NCBI RefSeq assembly: GCF_051014685.1
Contig: NW_027478420.1
Location: 1,240,001-1,304,000 of the forward strand
Length of the DNA: 64,000 bases
Direction: 5' to 3'
DNA from: Ptiloglossa arizonensis
Lineage: Eukaryota; Arthropoda; Insecta; Hymenoptera; Colletidae
The notes under the pieces are model-generated. The model did not search any database, was not told the origin of the DNA, and saw only the letters and a list, made by a program, of their open reading frames with translations. Each line of letters starts with the position of its first letter. Within the stretch, counting starts at the first letter, position 1. The translations under genes and the position numbers were made by a program. Positions 45,308-59,293 of this stretch are shown one piece after another.

Positions 45308-45461
45308 CTAATAACGTATAACGTATAACGAATATCGTAGGACGTATAACGCATAACGTATAACGTATAACGTATAACGTATAACGTATAACCTATGACG
45401 TATAACGTATAACGTATAACGTATAACGAATAACGTATAACGTATAACGTATAACAAACAA
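45308..45461. repeat. Family II cassette, 154 bp
   Basis: ctaataa 45,308, cgtagga 45,336, caaacaa 45,455, with cctatga between; 119-bp spacing. Confidence 0.9.
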
Positions 45462-46266
45462 CGTATAACGTATAACGTATAACGTATAACGTATAACGTA
45501 TAACGTATAACGTATAACGTATAACGTATAACGTATAACGTATAACATGTAATGTATAACGTATAACGTATAACGAATAACGTATAACGTATAACGTACA
45601 ACGTACAACGTACAACGTATAACGTATAACGTATAACGTACAACGTATAACGTATCACGTATAACGTATTACGAATGACGTATAACGTATGACGTATAAC
45701 GTATAACGTATAACGTATAACGTATAACGTATAACGTATAACGTATAACGTATAACGTATAACGTATAACGTAAAACATGTAATGTATAACGTATAACGT
45801 ATAACGAATAACGTATAACGTATAACATAGAACGTATAACGTACAACGTATAACGTATAACGTATAACGTATAACGTATAACGTATAACGTATAACGTAT
45901 AACGTATAACGTATAACGTATAACGTATAACGTATAACGTATAACGTATAACGTATAACGTATAACATGTAAGGTATAACGTATAACGTATAACGAATAA
46001 CGTATAACGTATAACGTATAACGTATAACGTATAACGTATAACGTATAACGTATAACGTATAACGTATAACGTATAACGTATAACGTATAACGTATAACG
46101 TATAACGTATAACGTATAACGTATAACGTATAACGTATAACGTATAACGTATAACGTATAACGTATAACGTATAACGTATAACGTATAACGTATAACGTA
46201 TAACGTATAACGCATAACGTATAACGTATAACCTATGACGTATAACGTATAACGTATAACGTATAA

Positions 46267-46420
46267 CTAATAACGTATAACGTATAACGAATATCGTAGG
46301 ACGTATAACGCATAACGTATAACGTATAACGTATAACGTATAACGTATAACTTATGACGTATAACGTATAGCGTATAACGTATAACGAATAACGTATAAC
46401 GTATAACGTATAACAAACAA
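46267..46420. repeat. Family II cassette, cttatga/cgtatag subtype
   Basis: ctaataa 46,267, cgtagga 46,295, cttatga 46,351 followed by cgtatag, caaacaa 46,414; 119-bp spacing. Confidence 0.9.
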
Positions 46421-46920
46421 CGTATAACGTATAACGTATAACGTATAACGTATAACGTATAACGTATAACGTATAACGTATAACGTATAACATGTAATGT
46501 ATAACGTATAACGTATAACGAATAACGTATAACGTATAACGTATAACGTACAACGTATAACGTATAACGTATAACGTATAACGTATAACGTATAACGTAT
46601 AACGTATAACGTATAACGTGGAACGTATAACGTATAACGTAGAACGTATAACGTATAACGTATATCGTATAACGTATAACGTATAACGTATAACGTATAA
46701 CGTATAACGTATAACGTATAACGTATAACGTATAACGTACAACGTACAACGTATAACGTAGAACGTATAACGTATAACGTATAACGTATAACGTATAACG
46801 TATAACGTATAACGTATAACGTATAACGTATAACATGTAATGTATAACGTATAACGTATAACGTATAACGTATAACGTATAACGTATAACGTATAACCTA
46901 TGACGTATAACGTATAACGT

Positions 46921-48254
46921 ACAACGTACAACGTATAACGTATAACGTATAACGTATAACGTATAACGTATAACGTATAACGTATAACGTATAACGTATA
47001 ACGTATAACGTATAACATGTAATGTATAACGTATAACGTATAACGTATAACGTATAACGTATAACGTATAACCTATGACGTACAACGTATAACATATAAT
47101 GTATAACGTATCACGTATAACGTATTATGAATAACGTATAACGTATGACGTATATCGTATAACGTATAACGTATAACGTATAACGTATAACGTGTAACGT
47201 ATAACGTATAACGTATAACGTATAACGTATAACGTATAACGTATAACGTATAACGTATAACGTATAACGTATAAAGTATAACGTATAACGTATAACGTAT
47301 AACGTATAACGTATAACGTATAACGTATAACATGTAATGTATAACGTATAACGTATAACGAATAACGTATAACGTATAACGTATAACGTACAACGTATAA
47401 CGTATAACGTATATCGTATAACGTATAACGTATAACGTATAACGTATAACGTATAACGTATAACGTATAACGTATAACGTATAACGTACAACGTACAACG
47501 TATAACGTATAACGTATAACGTATATCGTATAACGTATAACGTATAACGTATAACGTATAACGTATAACGTACAACGTATAACGTATCACGTATAACGTA
47601 TTACGAATGACGTATAACGTATGACGTATAACGTATAACGTATAACGTATAACGTATAACGTATAACGTATAACGTATAACGTATAACGTATAACGTATA
47701 TCGTATAACGTAAAACATGTAATGTATAACGTATAACGTATAACGAATAACATATAACGTATAACGTATAACGTATAACGTACAACGTATAACGTATAAC
47801 GTATAACGTATAACGTATAACGTATAACGTATAACGTATAACGTATAACGTATAACGTATAACGTATAACGTATAACATGTAAGGTATAACGTATAACGT
47901 ATAACGAATAACGTATAACGTATAACGTATAACGTATAACGTATAACGTATAACGTATAACGTATAACGTATAACGTATAACGTATAACGTATAACGTAT
48001 AACGTATAACGTATAACGTATAACGTATAACGTAAAACATGTAATGTATAACGTATAACGTATAACGAATAACGTATAACGTATAACGTATAACGTATAA
48101 CGTACAACGTATAACGTATAACGTATAACGTATAACGTATAACGTATAACGTATAACGTATAACGTATAACGTATAACGTATAACGTATAACGTATAACG
48201 TATAACGTATAACGTATAACGTATAACGTATAACGCATAACGTATAACGTATAA
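46921..48254. repeat. Family II interval with cctatga/tgtataa module
   Basis: cctatga at 47,072 is followed by catataa, tgtataa and cgtatca, and then by cgtatta joined to a variant tgaataa near 47.13 kb. Later come agtataa, catgtaa pairs, a cgtatca-cgaatga cluster near 47.6 kb, and a ggtataa/catgtaa variant near 47.88 kb. A perfect run of 18 units spans 48,108-48,233. Confidence 0.77.
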
Positions 48255-48408
48255 CTAATAACGTATAACGTATAACGAATATCGTAGGACGTATAACGCA
48301 TAACGTATAACGTATAACGTATAACGTATAACGTATAACCTATGACGTATAACGTATAACGTATAACGTATAACGAATAACGTATAACGTATAACGTATA
48401 ACAAACAA
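48255..48408. repeat. Family II cassette, 154 bp
   Basis: ctaataa 48,255, cgtagga 48,283, caaacaa 48,402, cctatga between; 119-bp spacing. Partner of 45,308 at 2,947 bp. Confidence 0.9.
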
Positions 48409-49213
48409 CGTATAACGTATAACGTATAACGTATAACGTATAACGTATAACGTATAACGTATAACGTATAACGTATAACGTATAACGTATAACGTATAAC
48501 ATGTAATGTATAACGTATAACGTATAACGAATAACGTATAACGTATAACGTACAACGTACAACGTACAACGTATAACGTATAACGTATAACGTACAACGT
48601 ATAACGTATCACGTATAACGTATTACGAATGACGTATAACGTATGACGTATAACGTATAACGTATAACGTATAACGTATAACGTATAACGTATAACGTAT
48701 AACGTATAACGTATAACGTATAACGTATAACGTAAAACATGTAATGTATAACGTATAACGTATAACGAATAACGTATAACGTATAACATATAACGTATAA
48801 CGTACAACGTATAACGTATAACGTATAACGTATAACGTATAACGTATAACGTATAACGTATAACGTATAACGTATAACGTATAACGTATAACGTATAACG
48901 TATAACGTATAACGTATAACGTATAACGTATAACATGTAATGTATAACGTATAACGTATAACGAATAACGTATAACGTATAACGTATAACGTATAACGTA
49001 TAACGTATAACGTATAACGTATAACGTATAACGTATAACGTATAACGTATAACGTATAACGTATAACGTATAACGTATAACGTATAACGTATAACGTATA
49101 ACGTATAACGTATAACGTATAACGTATAACGTATAACGTATAACGTATAACGTATAACGCATAACGTATAACGTATAACCTATGACGTATAACGTATAAC
49201 GTATAACGTATAA

Positions 49214-49367
49214 CCAATAACGTATAACGTATAACGAATATCGTAGGACGTATAACGCATAACGTATAACGTATAACGTATAACGTATAACGTATAACTT
49301 ATGACGTATAACGTATAGCGTATAACGTATAACGAATAACGTATAACGTATAACGTATAACAAACAA
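49214..49367. repeat. Family II cassette, cttatga/cgtatag subtype with ccaataa
   Basis: ccaataa 49,214 replaces ctaataa; cgtagga 49,242, cttatga 49,298, then cgtatag; caaacaa 49,361; 119-bp spacing. Confidence 0.9.
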
Positions 49368-49870
49368 CGTATAACGTATAACGTATAACGTATAACGTAT
49401 AACGTATAACGTATAACGTATAACGTATAACGTATAACATGTAATGTATAACGTATAACGTATAACGAATAACGTATAACGTATAACGTATAACGTACAA
49501 CATATAACGTATAACGTATAACGTATAACGTATAACGTATAACGTATAACGTATAACGTATAACGTAGAACGTATAACGTATAACGTAGAACGTATAACG
49601 TATAACGTATATCGTATAACGTATAACGTATAACGTATAACGTATAACGTATAACGTATAACGTATAACGTATAACGTATAACGTATAACGTACAACGTA
49701 CAACGTATAACGTATAACGTATAACGTATAACGTATAACGTATAACGTATAACGTATAACGTATAACGTATAACGTATAACGTATAACATGTAATGTATA
49801 ACGTATAACGTATAACGTATAACGTATAACGTATAACGTATAACGTATAACCTATGACGTATAACGTATA

Positions 49871-51449
49871 ACGTATAACGTATAACGTATAACGTATAAC
49901 GTATAACGTATAACGTATAACGTATAACGTACAACGTATAACGTATAACGTATAACGTATAACGTATAACGTATAACGTATAACGTATAACGTATAACGT
50001 ATAACGTATAACGTATAACATGTAATGTATAACGTATAACGTATAACGTAGAACGTATAACGTATAACGTATATCGTATAACGTATAACGTATAACGTAT
50101 AACGTATAACGTATAACGTATAACGTATAACGTATAACGTATAACGTATAACGTACAACGTATAACGTATAACGTATAACGTATAACGTATAACGTATAA
50201 CGTATAACGTATAACGTATTACGTATAACGTATAACGTATAACGTATAACGTATAACGTATAACGTATAACGTATAACGTATAACGTATAACGTATAACG
50301 TATAACGTATAACGTATAACGCATAACGTATAACGTATAACCTATGACGTATAACGTATAACGTATAACGTATAACCAATAACGTATAACGTATAACGAA
50401 TATCGTAGGACGTATAACGCATAACGTATAACGTATAACGTATAACGTATAACGTATAACTTATGACGTATAACGTATAGCGTATAACGTATAACGAATA
50501 ACGTATAACGTATAACGTATAACAAACAACGTATAACGTATAACGTATAACGTATAACGTATAACGTATAACGTATAACGTATAACGTATAACGTATAAC
50601 ATGTAATGTATAACGTATAACGTATAACGAATAACGTATAACGTATAACGTATAACGTACAACGTATAACGTATAACGTATAACGTATAACGTATAACGT
50701 ATAACGTATAACGTATAACGTATAACGTAGAACGTATAACGTATAACGTAGAACGTATAACGTATAACGTATATCGTATAACGTATAACGTATAACGTAT
50801 AACGTATAACGTATAACGTATAACGTATAACGTATAACGTATAACGTATAACGTACAACGTACAACGTATAACGTATAACGTATAACGTATAACGTATAA
50901 CGTATAACGTATAACGTATAACGTATAACATGTAATGTATAACGTATAACGTATAACGTATAACGTATAACGTATAACGTATAACGTATAACCTATGACG
51001 TATAACGTATAACGTACAACGTACAACGTATAACGTATAACGTATAACGTATAACGTATAACGTATAACGTATAACGTATAACGTATAACGTATAACGTA
51101 TAACGTATAACGTATAACGTACAACGTACAACGTATAACGTATAACGTATAACGTATAACGTATAACGTATAACGTATAACGTATAACGTATAACGTATA
51201 ACGTATAACGTATAACGTATAACGTATAACGTATAACGTATAACGTATAACGTATAACGTATAACGTATAACGTATAACGTATAACGTATAACATATAAC
51301 GTATAACCTATGACGTATAACGTATAACGTATAACGTATAACGTATAACGCATGACGTATAACGTATAACGTATAACGTATAACGTATAACGTATAACGT
51401 ATAACGTATAACGTATAACGTATAACGTATAACGTATAACGTATAACGT
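49871..51449. repeat. 1,162-bp duplication and variant-poor tail
   Basis: ccaataa 50,376, cgtagga 50,404, cttatga 50,460 and caaacaa 50,523 repeat 49,214-49,361 at exactly 1,162 bp (166 units). The next marker, cctatga at 50,992, pairs with 49,851 at 1,141 bp, three units shorter. The remainder is nearly canonical, with pairs of cgtacaa near 51.01 and 51.12 kb and cctatga near 51.31 kb. Confidence 0.83.
50376..50529. repeat. Family II cassette, cttatga/cgtatag subtype with ccaataa
   Basis: ccaataa 50,376, cgtagga 50,404, cttatga 50,460, caaacaa 50,523; 119-bp spacing. Shares ccaataa only with the copy 1,162 bp upstream. Confidence 0.9.
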
Positions 51450-52657
51450 ATAACGTATAACTTATAACGTATAACGTATAACGTATAACGTATAACATGT
51501 AATGTATAACGTATAACGTATAATGTATAACGTATAACGTATAACGTATAACGTACAACGTATAACGTATCACGTATAACGTATTACGAATAACGTATAA
51601 CGTATAACCTATAACGTATAACGTAACACCTATAACGTATAACGTATGACGTATAACGTATAACGTATAACGTATAACGTATTACGTATAACGTATAACG
51701 TATAACATATAACGTATAACCTATGACGTATAACGTATAACGTATAACGTATAACGTATAACGTATAACATGTAATGTATAACGTATAACGTATAATGTG
51801 TAACGTATAACGTATAACGTATAACGTACAACGTATAACGTATCACGTATAACGTATTACGAGTAACGTATAACGTATAACGTATAACGTAACACCTATA
51901 ACGTATAAAGTATAACGTATAGCGTACAACGTATAACGTATAACGTATATCGTATAACGTATAACGTATAACGTGTAACGTATAACGTATAACGTATAAC
52001 GCATAACGTATAACGTATAACGTATAACGTATAAAGTATAACGTATAACATATAACGTATAACGTATAACGTATAACGTATAACGTATAACGTATAACGT
52101 ATAACGTATAACATGTAATGTATAACGTATAACGTATAACGAATAACGTATAACGTATAACGTATAACGTAAAACGTATAACGTATAACGTATAACATAT
52201 AACGTATAACGTATAACGTATAACGTATAACGTATAACGTATAACGTATAACGTATAACGTATAACGTATAACGTATAACGTATAACGTATAACGTATAA
52301 CGTACAACGTACAACGTATCACGTATAACGTATTACGAATGACGTATAACGTATGACGTATAACGTATAACGTATAACGTATAACGTATAACGTATAACG
52401 TATAACGTATAACGTATAACGTATAACGTATAACGTATAACGTATAACGTATAACGTAAAACATGTAATGTATAACGTATAACGTATAACGAATAACGTA
52501 TAACGTATAACGTATAACGTATAACGTACAACGTATAACGTATAACGTATAACGTATAACGTATAACGTATAACGTATAACGTATAACGTATAACGTATA
52601 ACGTATAACGTATAACGTATAACATGTAATGTATAACGTATAACGTATAACGAATAA
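51450..52657. repeat. Second family I island inside family II
   Basis: cgtaaca/cctataa at 51,622 and 51,888, catataa with cctatga near 51.72 kb, agtataa with cgtatag near 51.91 kb, and a cgtatca-cgaatga cluster near 52.32 kb show family I structure. Its order parallels the island at 42 kb. These are the last cgtaaca/cctataa pairs I see in the window. Confidence 0.8.
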
Positions 52658-52888
52658 CGTATAACGTATAACGTATAACGTATAACGTATAACGTATAAC
52701 GTATAACGTATAACGTATAACGTATAACGTATAACGTATAACGTATAACGTATAACGTATAACGTATAACGTATAACGTATAACGTATAACGTATAACGT
52801 ATAACGTATAACGTATAACGTATAACGTATAACGTATAACGTATAACGTATAACGTATAACGTATAACGTATAACGTATAACGTATAA
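52658..52888. repeat. Longest perfect canonical run found, 33 units
   Basis: Thirty-three identical units stand between cgaataa at 52,651 and the rare attataa at 52,889. The same attataa occurs once more, at 59,854, after an 18-unit run. Confidence 0.93.
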
Positions 52889-53000
52889 ATTATAACGTAT
52901 AACGTATAACGTATAACGTATAACGTATAACGTATAACGTATAACGCATAACGTATAACGTATAACCTATGACGTATAACATATAACGTATAACGTATAA

Positions 53001-53049
53001 CTAATAACGTATAACTAATAACGTATAACGTATAACGAATATCGTAGGA
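53001..53049. repeat. Family II cassette, partial with doubled ctaataa
   Basis: ctaataa occurs at 53,001 and 53,015, 14 bp apart, before cgtagga at 53,043. No caaacaa follows. Confidence 0.86.
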
Positions 53050-53378
53050 CGTATAACGAATAACGTATAACGTATAACGTATAACGTACAACGTATAACG
53101 TATAACGTATAACGTATAACGTATAACGTATAACGTATAACGTATAACGTATAACGTATAACGTATAACGTATAACGTATAACGTATAACGTATAACGTA
53201 TAACGTACAACGTACAACGTACAACGTATAACGTATAACGTATAACGTATAACGTATAACGTATAACGTATAACGTGTAACGTATAACGTATAACGTATA
53301 ACGTATAACGTATAACGTATAACGTATAACGTATAACGTATAACGTATAACGTATAACGTATAACGTATAACGTGTAA

Positions 53379-53461
53379 CGCATACCGAATAACGTATAAC
53401 GTGTAACGAAGAACGCATAACGCATAACGTATAACGTATATCGTATAACGTATAATGTATA
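53379..53461. repeat. cgcatac/cgaagaa module, copy 2
   Basis: cgcatac 53,379, cgaagaa 53,407, then two cgcataa, cgtatat and tgtataa in the same order as copy 1. It is 12,215 bp (1,745 units) from copy 1 at cgaagaa. Confidence 0.86.
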
Positions 53462-54603
53462 ACGTATAACGTATAACGTATAACGTATAACGTATAACGT
53501 ATAACGTATAACGTATAACGTATAACGTATAACGTATAACGTATAACGTATAACGCATAACGTATAACGTATACCGTATAACGTATAACCTATGACGTAT
53601 AACGTATAACATATAATGTATAACGTATCACATATAACGTATTACGAATAACGTATAACGTATGACGTATAACGTATAACGTATAACGTATAACGTATAA
53701 CGTGTATCGTATAACGTATAACGTATAACGTATAACGTATAACGTATAACGTATAACGTATAAAGTATAACGTATAACGTACAACGTACAACGTACAACG
53801 TATAACGTATAACGTATAACGTACAACGTATAACGTATAACGTATAACGTACAACGTACAACGTACAACGTATAACGTATAACGTATAACGTATAACGTA
53901 TAACGTATAAAGTATATCGTATAACGTACAACGTACAACGTACAACGTATAACGTATAACGTATAACGTACAACGTATAACGTATCACGTATAACGTATT
54001 ACGAATGACGTATATCGTATGACGTATAACGTATAACGTATAACGTATAACGTATAACGTATAACGTATAACGTATAACGTATAACGTATAACGTATAAC
54101 GTAAAACATGTAATGTATAACGTATAACGTATAACGAATAACGTATAACGTATAACGTATAACGTATAACGTACAACGTATAACGTATAACGTATAACGT
54201 ATAACGTATAACGTATAACGTATAACGTATAACGTATAACGTATAACGTATAACGTATAACGTATAACGTATAACATGTAATGTATAACGTATAACGTAT
54301 AACGAATAACGTACAACGTATAACGTATAACGTATAACGTATAACGTATAACGTATAACGTATAACGTGTAACGTATAACGTATAACGTATAACGTATAA
54401 CGTATAACGTATAACGTATAACGTATAACGTATGACGTATAACGTATAACGTATAACGTATAACGTATAACGTATAACGTATAACGTATAACGTATAACG
54501 TATAACGTATAACGTATAACGTATAACGTATAACGTATAACGTATAACGTATAACGTATAACGTATAACGTATAACGTATAACGCATAACGTATAACGTA
54601 TAA

Positions 54604-56395
54604 CCTATGACGTATAACGTATAACGTATAACGTATAACGCATAACGTATAACGTATATCGTATAACGTATAACGTACAACGTACAACGTACAACGTATA
54701 ACGTATAACGTATAACGTACAACGTATAACGTATCACGTATAACGTATTACGAATGACGTATAACGTATAACGTATAACGTATAACGTATAACGTATAAC
54801 GTATAATGTATAACGTATAACGTATAACGTAAAACATGTAATGTATAACGTATAACGTATAACGAATAACGTATAACGTATAACGTATAACGTATAACGT
54901 ACAACGTATAACGTATAACGTATAACGTATAACGTATAACGTATAACGTATAACGTATAACGTATAACGTATAACGTATAACGTATAACGTATAACGTAT
55001 AACGTATAACGTATAACATGTAATGTATAACGTATAACGTATAACGAATAACGTACAACGTATAACGTATAACGTATAACGTATAACGTATAACGTATAA
55101 CGTATAACGTATAACGTATAACGTATAACGTATAACGTATAACGTATAACGTATAACGTATAACGTATAACGTATAACGTATAACGTATAACGTATAACG
55201 TATAACGTATAACGTATAACGTATAACGTATAACGTATAACGTATAACGTATAACGTATAACGTATAACGCATAACGTATAACGTATAACCTATGACGTA
55301 TAACGTATAACGTATAACGTATAACTAATAACGTATAACGTATAACGAATATCGTAGGACGTATAACGCATAACGTATAACGTATAACGTATAACGTATA
55401 ACGTATAACCTATGACGTATAACGTATAACGTATAACGTATAACGAATAACGTATAACGTATAACGTATAACAAACAACGTATAACGTATAACGTATAAC
55501 GTATAACGTATAACGTATAACGTATAACGTATAACGTATAACGTATAACATGTAATGTATAACGTATAACGTATAACGAATAACGTATAACGTATAACGT
55601 ACAACGTACAACGTACAACGTATAACGTATAACGTATAACGTACAACGTATAACGTATCACGTATAACGTATTACGAATGACGTATAACGTATGACGTAT
55701 AACGTATAACGTATAACGTATAACGTATAACGTATAACGTATAACGTAAAACGTATAACGTATAACGTATAACGTAAAACATGTAATGTATAACGTATAA
55801 CGTATAACGAATAACGTATAACGTATAACATATAACGTATAACGTACAACGTATAACGTATAACGTATAACGTATAACGTATAACGTATAACGTATAACG
55901 TATAACGTATAACGTATAACGTATAACGTATAACGTATAACGTATAACGTATAACGTATAACATGTAATGTATAACGTATAACGTATAACGTACAACGTA
56001 TAACGTACAACGTATAACGTATAACGTATAACGTATAACGTATAACGTATAATGTATAACGTATAACGTATAACGTATAACGTATAACGTATAACGTATA
56101 ACGTATAACGTATAACGTATAACGTATAACGTATAACATGTAATGTATAACGTATAACGTATAACGAATAACGTACAACGTATAACGTATAACGTATAAC
56201 GTATAACGTATAACGTATAACGTATAACGTATAACGTATAACGTATAACGTATAACGTATAACGTATAACGTATAACGTATAACGTATAACGTATAACGT
56301 ATAACGTATAACGTATAACGTATAACGTATAACGTATAACGTATAACGTATAACGTATAACGTATAACGTATAACGCATAACGTATAACGTATAA
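54604..56395. repeat. 1,792-bp tandem repeat, copy 1
   Basis: cctatga at 54,604 and 55,290, cgtagga at 55,353 and caaacaa at 55,472 all recur 1,792 bp (256 units) later at 56,396, 57,082, 57,145 and 57,264. Perfect runs lie at 55,059-55,268 (30 units) and 56,179-56,374 (28 units). Small whole-unit shifts occur inside the copy. Confidence 0.88.
55325..55478. repeat. Family II cassette, 154 bp
   Basis: ctaataa 55,325, cgtagga 55,353, caaacaa 55,472, cctatga between; 119-bp spacing. Confidence 0.9.
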
Positions 56396-58187
56396 CCTAT
56401 GACGTATAACGTATAACGTATAACGTATAACGTATAACGCATAACGTATAACGTATATCGTATAACGTATAACGTACAACGTACAACGTACAACGTATAA
56501 CGTATAACGTATAACGTACAACGTATAACGTATCACGTATAACGTATTACGAATGACGTATAACGTATAACGTATAACGTATAACGTATAACGTATAACG
56601 TATAATGTATAACGTATAACGTATAACGTAAAACATGTAATGTATAACGTATAACGTATAACGAATAACGTATAACGTATAACGTATAACGTATAACGTA
56701 CAACGTATAACGTATAACGTATAACGTATAACGTATAACGTATAACGTATAACGTATAACGTATAACGTATAACGTATAACGTATAACGTATAACGTATA
56801 ACGTATAACGTATAACATGTAATGTATAACGTATAACGTATAACGAATAACGTACAACGTATAACGTATAACGTATAACGTATAACGTATAACGTATAAC
56901 GTATAACGTATAACGTATAACGTATAACGTATAACGTATAACGTATAACGTATAACGTATAACGTATAACGTATAACGTATAACGTATAACGTATAACGT
57001 ATAACGTATAACGTATAACGTATAACGTATAACGTATAACGTATAACGTATAACGTATAACGCATAACGTATAACGTATAACCTATGACGTATAACGTAT
57101 AACGTATAACGTATAACTAATAACGTATAACGTATAACGAATATCGTAGGACGTATAACGCATAACGTATAACGTATAACGTATAACGTATAACGTATAA
57201 CCTATGACGTATAACGTATAACGTATAACGTATAACGAATAACGTATAACGTATAACGTATAACAAACAACGTATAACGTATGACGTATAACGTATAACG
57301 TATAACGTATAACGTATAACGTATAACGTATAACGTATAACGTATAACGTATAACGTATAACATGTAATGTATAACGTATAACGTATAACGAATAACGTA
57401 CAACGTATAACGTACAACGTACAACGTACAACGTATAACGTATAACGTATAACGTACAACGTATAACGTATCACGTATAACGTATTACGAATGACGTATA
57501 ACGTATGACGTATAACGTATAACGTATAACGTATAACGTATAACGTATAACGTATAACGTATAACGTATAACGTATAACGTATAACGTAAAACATGTAAT
57601 GTATAACGTATAACGTATAACGAATAACGTATAACGTATAACATATAACGTATAACGTACAACGTATAACGTATAACGTATAACGTATAACGTATAACGT
57701 ATAACGTATAACGTATAACGTATAACGTATAACGTATAACGTATAACGTATAACGTATAACGTATAACATGTAATGTATAACGTATAACGTATAACGTAC
57801 AACGTATAACGTACAACGTATAACGTATAACGTATAACGTATAACGTATAACGTATAATGTATAACGTATAACGTATAACGTATAACGTATAACGTATAA
57901 CGTATAACGTATAACGTATAACGTATGACGTATAACGTATAACGTATAACATGTAATGTATAACGTATAACGTATAACGAATAACGTACAACGTATAACG
58001 TATAACGTATAACGTATAACGTATAACGTATAACGTATAACGTATAACGTATAACGTATAACGTATAACGTATAACGTATAACGTATAACGTATAACGTA
58101 TAACGTATAACGTATAACGTATAACGTATAACGTATAACGTATAACGTATAACGTATAACGTATAACGTATAACGTATAACGTATAA
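56396..58187. repeat. 1,792-bp tandem repeat, copy 2
   Basis: Second copy of 54,604-56,395, with the same markers. The homologous perfect runs are 29 units at 56,858-57,060 and 29 units at 57,992-58,194 (the latter crosses the nominal end). A private cgtatga occurs inside the run after caaacaa near 57.28 kb. Confidence 0.87.
57117..57270. repeat. Family II cassette, 154 bp
   Basis: ctaataa 57,117, cgtagga 57,145, caaacaa 57,264, cctatga between; 119-bp spacing. Partner of 55,325 at 1,792 bp. Confidence 0.9.
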
Positions 58188-58215
58188 CGTATAACGCATA
58201 ACGTATAACGTATAA

Positions 58216-58369
58216 CTAATAACGTATAACGAATATCGTAGGACGTATAACGCATAACGTATAACGTATAACGTATAACGTATAACGTATAACGTATAAC
58301 CTATGACGTATAACGTATAACGTATAACGTATAACGAATAACGTATAACGTATAACGTATAACAAACAA
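58216..58369. repeat. Family II cassette with one unit moved
   Basis: ctaataa 58,216 to cgtagga 58,237 is 21 bp instead of 28, while cgtagga to caaacaa (58,363) is 126 bp instead of 119. One unit was lost on the left and one gained on the right, so total length is unchanged. Confidence 0.88.
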
Positions 58370-59139
58370 CGTATAACGTATAACGTATAACGTATAACGT
58401 ATAACGTATAACGTATAACGTATAACGTATAACGTATAACGTATAACATGTAATGTATAACGTATAACGTATAACGAATAACGTATAACGTATAACGTAC
58501 AACGTACAACGTACAACGTATAACGTATAACGTATAACGTACAACGTATAACGTATCACGTATAACGTATTACGAATGACGTATAACGTATGACGTATAA
58601 CGTATAACGTATAACGTATAACGTATAACGTATAACGTATAACGTATAACGTATAACGTATAACGTATAACGTATAACGTAAAACATGTAATGTATAACG
58701 TATAACGTATAACGAATAACGTAGAACGCATAACATATAACGTATAACGTATAACGTATAACGTATAACGTATAACGTATAACGTATAACGTATAACGTA
58801 TAACGTATAACGTATAACGTATAACGTATAACGTATAACGTATAACGTATAACGTATAACGTATAACGTACAACGTATAACATGTAATGTATAACGTTTA
58901 ACGTATAACGAATAACGTATAACGTATAACGTATAACGTATAACGTATAACGTATAACGTATAACGTATAACGTATAACGTATAACGTATAACGTATAAC
59001 GTATAACGTATAACGTATAACGTATAACGTATAACGTATAACGTATAACGTATAACGTATAACGTATAACGTATAACGTATAACGCATAACGTATAACGT
59101 ATAACCTATGACGTATAACGTATAACGTATAACGTATAA

Positions 59140-59293
59140 CTAATAACGTATAACGTATAACGAATATCGTAGGACGTATAACGCATAACGTATAACGTAT
59201 AACGTATAACGTATAACGTATAACTTATGACGTATAACGTATAGCGTATAACGTATAACGAATAACGTATAACGTATAACGTATAACAAACAA
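59140..59293. repeat. Family II cassette, cttatga/cgtatag subtype
   Basis: ctaataa 59,140, cgtagga 59,168, cttatga 59,224 with cgtatag after it, caaacaa 59,287; 119-bp spacing. Confidence 0.9.

Larger units (their letters stand above)
45308..46920. repeat. 2,947-bp spaced family II block, copy 1
   Basis: Two cassettes, with cgtagga at 45,336 and 46,295, are matched at exactly 2,947 bp (421 units) by those at 48,283 and 49,242. caaacaa (45,455/48,402 and 46,414/49,361) and cttatga (46,351/49,298) keep the same offset. By the cctatga at 46,897 (partner 49,851) the offset has grown to 2,954 bp. A perfect run of 30 units lies at 46,001-46,210. Confidence 0.87.
48255..49870. repeat. 2,947-bp spaced family II block, copy 2
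   Basis: This repeats 45,308-46,920. Its second cassette carries ccaataa at 49,214 where most copies have ctaataa. That variant is shared only with the cassette at 50,376, so those two are the closest relatives. A perfect run of 27 units lies at 48,969-49,157. Confidence 0.87.
52889..54603. repeat. About 7-kb spaced block, copy 1
   Basis: Begins with attataa at 52,889 (partner 59,854, offset 6,965 bp). Two ctaataa units follow at 53,001 and 53,015, then cgtagga at 53,043 with no caaacaa after it. Next come the cgcatac/cgaagaa module (cgaagaa 53,407), cgtatac and cctatga at 53,589, cgtgtat at 53,701, and two three-unit cgtacaa clusters near 53.78 and 53.85 kb. Partners of the module lie at 60,561 (7,154 bp) and 60,736 (7,147 bp), a one-unit difference. 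Confidence 0.83.

Noticed and set aside
49299..51353. 684-codon minus-strand open frame, the longest in the window
   Set aside because: It is the cycle RYTLYVI produced by the satellite unit, with starts created by cat-containing variants and stops by cgtatca, cgtatta or cctat variants. Equivalent frames overlap in all three minus-strand frames. No domain, no codon bias distinct from the repeat.
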